Below, piece by piece: positions 62,101 through 64,000 of a stretch of DNA of 64,000 bases. Where the stretch lies: positions 186,001 through 250,000 of the forward strand of contig NZ_FUYS01000005.1 of NCBI RefSeq assembly GCF_900168055.1. The letters are read 5' to 3'. Made by a program: the position numbers and the translations under genes. This stretch comes from Parapedobacter luteus. GTDB lineage: Bacteria; Bacteroidota; Bacteroidia; Sphingobacteriales; Sphingobacteriaceae. The notes under the pieces are model-generated. The model worked only from the letters and a program-made list of their open reading frames with translations. It made no database searches and was not told the DNA's origin. Position 1 is the stretch's first letter. Each line of letters starts with the position of its first letter.

Positions 62101-62517
62101 ATCCTTCCTGCTAAATGGGCGTATCTGACGAACATGGACGGCGCGCGTAACCTCTTGGCGGAAGCGGCGGACCGCTGGCGGTCGGAGGAAAATCCCGGGT
62201 CGGGCAAGTTTCCACGCACGAAGACCGGTACTACCGGCATTGGCAGGCAGGTCAACTCGCAATGGGTGGAGGATGGCTCATACTTGAGCGTCAAAAACAT
62301 TACCCTGGGTTACCGGCATCCGATTAAAAATGCGGGTCCCATCAAGCAGGTTCGCCTGTATACCTCCGTCCAGAATGTGTTTATCCTCACCAACTACTCG
62401 GGGATGAATCCGGAGATCAGCCTTAACGGCCTGGACGGCACCAGCATCGGGATTGATGAAAACGCCTATCCCGTGCCCCGCACATTTTCCTTTGGCTTAA
62501 ACCTACTTTTTCAATAA
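59176..62517 (+). CDS. SusC/RagA TonB-dependent transporter with STN domain
   Basis: A 1113-residue outer-membrane transporter. A signal peptide covers about residues 1-40 and an STN domain follows (about 47-110, IQFSSKRLSLIQVLETVQEQSGFNLIY). The carboxypeptidase-D-like domain is GRVVDAEGRPLTGASVSLVG (about 118-195). A TonB-box-like VVVSYGTQRRREISGAVEEI precedes the plug, with RASNGVILITTKQ. The barrel ends in FSFGLNLLF. SusD follows 20 bases later. STN presence shows it is a signal transducer for the upstream FecR. No hydrolase is within the window, so its substrate is undetermined. Confidence 0.97.
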   Translation: MRKIPKLHTYIGLFMKSSVVTLCVIAATAGTLLAHRSDAQEAANTMIQFSSKRLSLIQVLETVQEQSGFNLIYSPTQIDGDRVVEIPAAETNLEALLHYLTANAPIVHEIKGQNVYINRRQQPGRVTGRVVDAEGRPLTGASVSLVGANAATMSGEDGSFALRIRPGTYTLRVSYIGYDAYEQRVAVAENEDTPVNAILRGTGQLAEVVVSYGTQRRREISGAVEEISAANLQDMPVGQFAQQLQGRIAGAQIYQTSGQPGRGMSWRIRNAASLSSGNSPLFVIDGMPITGSINNINPAEIESYTVLKDAAATALYGSRASNGVILITTKQARPGDATKIELNTNVGIQHIPSRGVPVMMNAREYATFMNERYQDMIRYEGYTGEIPEVYQNPERYGKGTDWFSLLTRTAPIQNYDLTFTSAGEHSTSSVVAGYQDQQGVVVNSGTRLYSLRINQNYRIADDRLQIGFNLAPSYRLDHNNRLADCIQGIVQKTSEASPLIDPYDENGNLVKHANSPGMVGYINPLARYTEVIDDYITTRILGNARLNYRIWDGLHVKGLFGVDKGAETRQFFSPALINGDDISTGTSSSVDNYSYTAEANLNYHKTWKSHDIDVLAGYSFQSFRQKNNSVTGRNFSSDDVPYLNVAANITGGSSNAAAYSLLSYLGRIDYSFKRRYLLSVSMRRDGSSRFGENQKYGSFPSVSAGWIISDEAFMDAWSGTLSMLKVRGSYGITGNNNIGNYTHVARLGGSDYVANGALAPGTTITALGNTNLAWERSKQLDVGLDVAFLNDKLFFTYDYYRKLSDGLIQNRPIPQGSGYSSITSNVGEIRFWGHEFSAGGRFDFGKLHWNTAFNVSFNRNHIVSLVSPGYFRRNNTTSSDYFRNQEGYPLGMFFGYVFEGLYQDADDLANSPKEANSDVGTIKMRDINGDNIIDENDRTFIGDPNPNMLFGLTNNFTYGRLDLGISMAGATGGDIILPAKWAYLTNMDGARNLLAEAADRWRSEENPGSGKFPRTKTGTTGIGRQVNSQWVEDGSYLSVKNITLGYRHPIKNAGPIKQVRLYTSVQNVFILTNYSGMNPEISLNGLDGTSIGIDENAYPVPRTFSFGLNLLFQ

Positions 62518-62537
62518 CCGATTAATGGACTGTACTC

Positions 62538-64000
62538 ATGTTTAGATATATTTATATTTCTCTGATCGCCACGGCATTGCTGTTCGTGTCGTGTGAACAC
62601 GCGCTGGATCTGATACCTGAAGACCAGGTTTCGGGCGGCAATTTCTTCAAAACGGAGGCCGACTTTACGCAGGCACTGAATGCGGCTTACCATCCCCTGC
62701 GGGTTGTTGGGCCGGATTATTACGTCAGTGAAATGCGGTCCGACAATACGCACTACGAACATAACCCGGCCATCCAGGGGACAGCAGTGACCATGCGCTC
62801 GGACATCGCTAATTTTACCAATGACGCCAGCAATAACTACTCCAACCAAATGTACTATGAAAGCTATAGGGGGATCTCCCGGGCCAATATCATCCTCGGA
62901 CAGATCGACCAATCGGCATTGAGCCAGGAGGCAAAGGACCGCTTCAAGGGGGAGGCGCTATTTCTGCGCGCGTTTTACTATTTTAAGCTGGTGCGTTATT
63001 TCGGTGGCGTGCCACTCTACCTGCAGCAAGTGACCAACGAGGAGGAAGCCTTTCTTCCGCGGTCGCCAAGGGCGGAGGTCTACAACCAGATCGTTGCTGA
63101 TGCCCGGCAAGCCATCGATCTGTTGAACGTCCCGTCCGGCTTCCCCCAGTCGGGTTATGCAACGAAAGGATCGGCCACCATGCTGCTGGCCGATGTGTAT
63201 GCCACGTTGGGGCAATACGGCGAAACCGAAAAATTGCTGCTCGATCTGGGTACGATGGGGTATGACTTGCTTAATAACTATGCGGACGTGTTTTCGACGG
63301 CAAATAAAAACAGCCGGGAATCGATTTTTGAAGTGCAGTTCATGGAGGGGCTGGAAACGGGTATGCAAAGCAACTTTATCTACATATTCCTTCCGAAATG
63401 TTATAACACGTCCCTGATCACCTTCGGTGTGCCCACACGCAATACCGCCACGGATGGCGGGGGAGGATGGAATACCCCGACGCAGGACCTGATTAATGCC
63501 TACGAGCCGGGCGATCCGCGCCTGGAGACATCCATCGGTATCGCCGAAGGTACTTATGACGGTAGCTATTACTTTACCCTGGAAGCGGACAAACCTGTGA
63601 CAGGCTACGAAGCACCCGTGGGTAAGGTGGGCGTGCCGTACATCAAGAAGTACCTCAATCCGCACAGCAACCCCAACAATACCGACGACAACTGGCCGGT
63701 GTATCGCTATGCGGATGCGCTGCTGTTGCTCGCTGAGGTTCAGAACGAACAGGGAAAGATCGCCGAAGCGCTGGTGCACCTAAACAAGGTTCGCAACCGG
63801 GCGATGCCCGACGCGACGCCACTGGCGACGGGTTCAAAGGAAGTGCTGCGCGAGCTAATTCTCCATGAACGCCGCGTGGAGCTGGCCTTTGAAAACAAGC
63901 GCTGGTTCGACCTGATCCGTGCTGACAAGGCCGTGGAGGTCATGAATGCCTATGGCGAAGCGATGAAACAGCAACATTCCTACTTGCTGCCGGCTTCGTA
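62538..64000 (+). CDS. SusD/RagB lipoprotein, C terminus cut by the window edge
   Basis: The frame opens at ATG 62538 and stays open for 487 codons to the edge. The lipobox LFVSC puts the lipidated Cys at residue 16, followed by EHALDLIPEDQVSGGNFF. SusD hallmarks are ALFLRAFYYFKLVRYFGGVPLY (about 139-160) and RYADALLLLAEVQNEQG near the end, then LILHERRVELAFENKRWFDLIR. It forms the outer-membrane pair with the preceding SusC. Only its last residues lie outside the window. Confidence 0.95.
   Translation, partial: MFRYIYISLIATALLFVSCEHALDLIPEDQVSGGNFFKTEADFTQALNAAYHPLRVVGPDYYVSEMRSDNTHYEHNPAIQGTAVTMRSDIANFTNDASNNYSNQMYYESYRGISRANIILGQIDQSALSQEAKDRFKGEALFLRAFYYFKLVRYFGGVPLYLQQVTNEEEAFLPRSPRAEVYNQIVADARQAIDLLNVPSGFPQSGYATKGSATMLLADVYATLGQYGETEKLLLDLGTMGYDLLNNYADVFSTANKNSRESIFEVQFMEGLETGMQSNFIYIFLPKCYNTSLITFGVPTRNTATDGGGGWNTPTQDLINAYEPGDPRLETSIGIAEGTYDGSYYFTLEADKPVTGYEAPVGKVGVPYIKKYLNPHSNPNNTDDNWPVYRYADALLLLAEVQNEQGKIAEALVHLNKVRNRAMPDATPLATGSKEVLRELILHERRVELAFENKRWFDLIRADKAVEVMNAYGEAMKQQHSYLLPAS

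Noticed and set aside
61474-62262. Long minus-strand open frames opposite the second SusC (also near 60.1-61.0 kb) and opposite SusD at 62958-63779
   Set aside because: All lie antisense to strongly supported TonB-transporter and SusD genes; no domains or start signals.
1-64000. CRISPR arrays, tRNA/rRNA genes, insertion sequences, prophage genes, Shine-Dalgarno-based starts
   Set aside because: Looked for and not found: no spaced identical repeats of CRISPR size, no tRNA cloverleaf, no transposase or integrase frames, and no consistent AGGAGG upstream of starts.

Overview
The window looks like a chromosome segment of a Bacteroidota bacterium, most likely from the Sphingobacteriaceae (Pedobacter, Parapedobacter or Olivibacter-like). 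The evidence is two FecI/FecR/SusC/SusD loci, an IPExxxVDY-family gene between pyk and acpP, paired rhomboids behind uvrA-mutL, recurring TAnnTTTG promoter elements with no Shine-Dalgarno sites, and balanced base composition. The genus is not fixed by anything I can see.

Layout. 0-2.3 kb: the tail of a zinc-ribbon gene, then a leftward Dam-like methyltransferase plus PD-(D/E)XK nuclease pair (a type II restriction-modification module). 2.4-10 kb: rightward uvrA-mutL-rhomboid-rhomboid-EEP hydrolase. 10-10.7 kb: a gene-poor stretch with a cluster of DnaA-box-like 9-mers. 10.7-13.9 kb: PIN-PhoH ATPase, an RsmF-like methyltransferase, and a small membrane protein. 14-22.3 kb: a complete cell-surface signalling and uptake locus (ECF sigma, FecR, STN-type SusC, SusD, secreted EEP hydrolase). 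22.4-24.2 kb: acylphosphatase and a lipid-linked sugar flippase. 24.2-28.4 kb: leftward trpE-trpG-trpC and dusB behind a classical trp attenuator. 28.4-31.8 kb: trmD, then metE behind a SAM-I riboswitch. 31.8-34.4 kb: a two-component system. 34.5-37.8 kb: a small repeat protein, a TylF-like methyltransferase, pyk, and the IPExxxVDY protein. 38-43.6 kb: acpP-fabF-rnc, hisS-yccF, radA. 43.6-50.3 kb: a serine hydrolase, an unknown gene, miaA, rng, a 29-residue basic protein (probably ribosomal), a TPR protein, and HU. 50.5-54 kb: a glucuronate operon (SDR, uxuA, uxaC). 54-57 kb: an outer-membrane protein and a small accessory cluster (DUF6624-like, SnoaL-like, ArsR-AHSA1). 57.4-64 kb: a second FecI/FecR/SusC/SusD locus that runs off the right edge.

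How it fits together. The most informative features are regulatory. The trp genes are preceded by a 28-codon leader peptide with tandem Trp codons, a perfect 9-bp antiterminator and a competing terminator. metE is preceded by a SAM-I aptamer whose downstream strand can re-pair with the aptamer, but no ordinary terminator is visible. Several core genes (rsmF, trmD, hisS, the histidine kinase and the trp leader) have the promoter -7 element 4-7 bases before the start codon, which suggests leaderless or near-leaderless transcripts. The rng gene has a long hairpin just before its TTG start. No CRISPR array, tRNA, rRNA, insertion sequence or prophage was seen.
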